Shown: positions 5,600 through 5,884 of the stretch, in pieces
Position numbering within the stretch: the stretch's first letter is position 1
How the letters are laid out: each line of letters starts with the position of its first letter
Notes under the pieces: generated by a model
Databases searched by the model: none
Told to the model about the DNA's origin: nothing
Seen by the model: only the letters and a program-made list of their open reading frames with translations
Source: Polyangiaceae bacterium
Lineage (GTDB): Bacteria > Myxococcota > Polyangia > Polyangiales > Polyangiaceae
Reading direction: 5' to 3'
Assembly: GCA_025936205.1 (NCBI GenBank)
Contig: JAICTU010000539.1
Span: 1 to 5,884, forward strand
DNA: 5,884 nt
Position numbers and translations under genes: made by a program

Positions 5600-5878
5600 G
5601 AGTCGAGGGGGTTCAGACGGAGCCGCAGGACGGCGGATCGGTTCCGTCGCGCTGCCGGTTGCGCGAAAAGCCGCTGAGTGCGCCGCGCAGGTCGCTCTCA
5701 GTCAACTCATCGCGTGCAACAGCGCGAATCCTGGCGGTCGGAGTGGGGCCGGACCTCAGCCGCGCGACGCCGAGCGGAGCCTCGGGACACTGCGCCGTTC
5801 GCGCCGCGCACCACGGGGGCCTGGAGTCAGGTGTCCCGTGGCAACAGGGGGCCCCCCGCTCGGAAAAACGAGGTTTCC
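5589..5878. other. Apparent intergenic region with nested inverted repeats; no confident gene
   Basis: No start-bearing open frame of useful length is visible. One minus frame is open from the window end to a TGA at 5615-5613, but it lacks ATG or GTG and its distal part has unfavoured codons (TGT, AGG, CCT). It could be the 3' end of a convergent gene, but support is weak. Structural content: CCACGGG (5811-5817) pairs with CCCGTGG (5835-5841) around an inner CCTG/CAGG pair. CGGGACAC (5783-5790) pairs with GTGTCCCG (5831-5838) as a competing arm. GGGGGCCCCCC (5847-5857) is a loopless palindrome. CTCG/CGAG flank an A-run just before the window end. Confidence 0.4.
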
Positions 5879-5884
5879 ATGGAA
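5869..5884 (+). CDS. Possible start of a further plus-strand gene (only the first two codons inside the window)
   Basis: CGAGG (5869-5873) stands five bases before an ATG at 5879-5881, followed by GAA and the window edge. This is an acceptable Shine-Dalgarno and start arrangement, but two codons cannot confirm a gene. The ATG is also the centre of a 10-bp palindrome, TTCCATGGAA (5875-5884). Confidence 0.25.

Noticed and set aside
5613..5884. Open minus-strand frame running from the window end to a stop at 5613, possible 3' end of a convergent gene
   Set aside because: It has no ATG or GTG, mixed codon preference and no recognisable segment. It would also conflict with the possible plus-strand start at 5879. 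Kept only as a note.

Overview
The window is a GC-rich bacterial fragment with no rRNA, tRNA, CRISPR array or insertion sequence that I can see. The gene types from about 700 onward (a Cip1-like jelly-roll exoprotein, a Cys-rich lipoprotein, and a large exported metal-binding protein with carboxypeptidase-regulatory-like repeats) fit the Myxococcota/Polyangia style of secretome best; this is inference from protein style, not from a marker gene. The first ~690 bases carry the end of a PilY1-type pilus protein whose wording looks more gamma/betaproteobacterial. They are also visibly less GC-rich by eye (36 of 60 bases in 241-300 against 46 of 60 in 2041-2100).

Layout. (1) 3-692, plus: 3' part of a pilY1-like gene, cut by the window edge and apparently also damaged or truncated at its 3' end. 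(2) 767-1483, plus: Cip1-like (polysaccharide-lyase-like) secreted protein without an N-terminal signal peptide; recognisable homologous sequence runs upstream to about 719 without a start codon. (3) 1495-1526: strong hairpin between convergent genes, a likely bidirectional terminator. (4) 4640-1560, minus: 1026-residue exported protein with a zinc-dependent phospholipase C/P1-nuclease-like N-terminal domain, a Cys-containing linker, two carboxypeptidase-regulatory-like beta-sandwiches and a C-terminal YfaP/DUF2135-like domain. (5) 5215-4637, minus: Cys-rich lipoprotein whose stop codon overlaps the start of gene 4 (ATGA). (6) 5265-5588, plus: small membrane protein, divergent from the lipoprotein. 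(7) 5589-5884: no confident gene, but several palindromes and hairpins and a possible start codon with a Shine-Dalgarno-like sequence at the very end.

The functional core is the minus-strand pair 5 to 4. It is a translationally coupled operon encoding an outer-membrane-type lipoprotein and a large exported putative metalloenzyme, which suggests that the two products act together at the cell envelope. The most suspicious point is 670-720, where the end of pilY1 and the beginning of the Cip1-like gene both appear broken. That pattern suits a rearrangement or a chimeric assembly join better than two intact neighbours.
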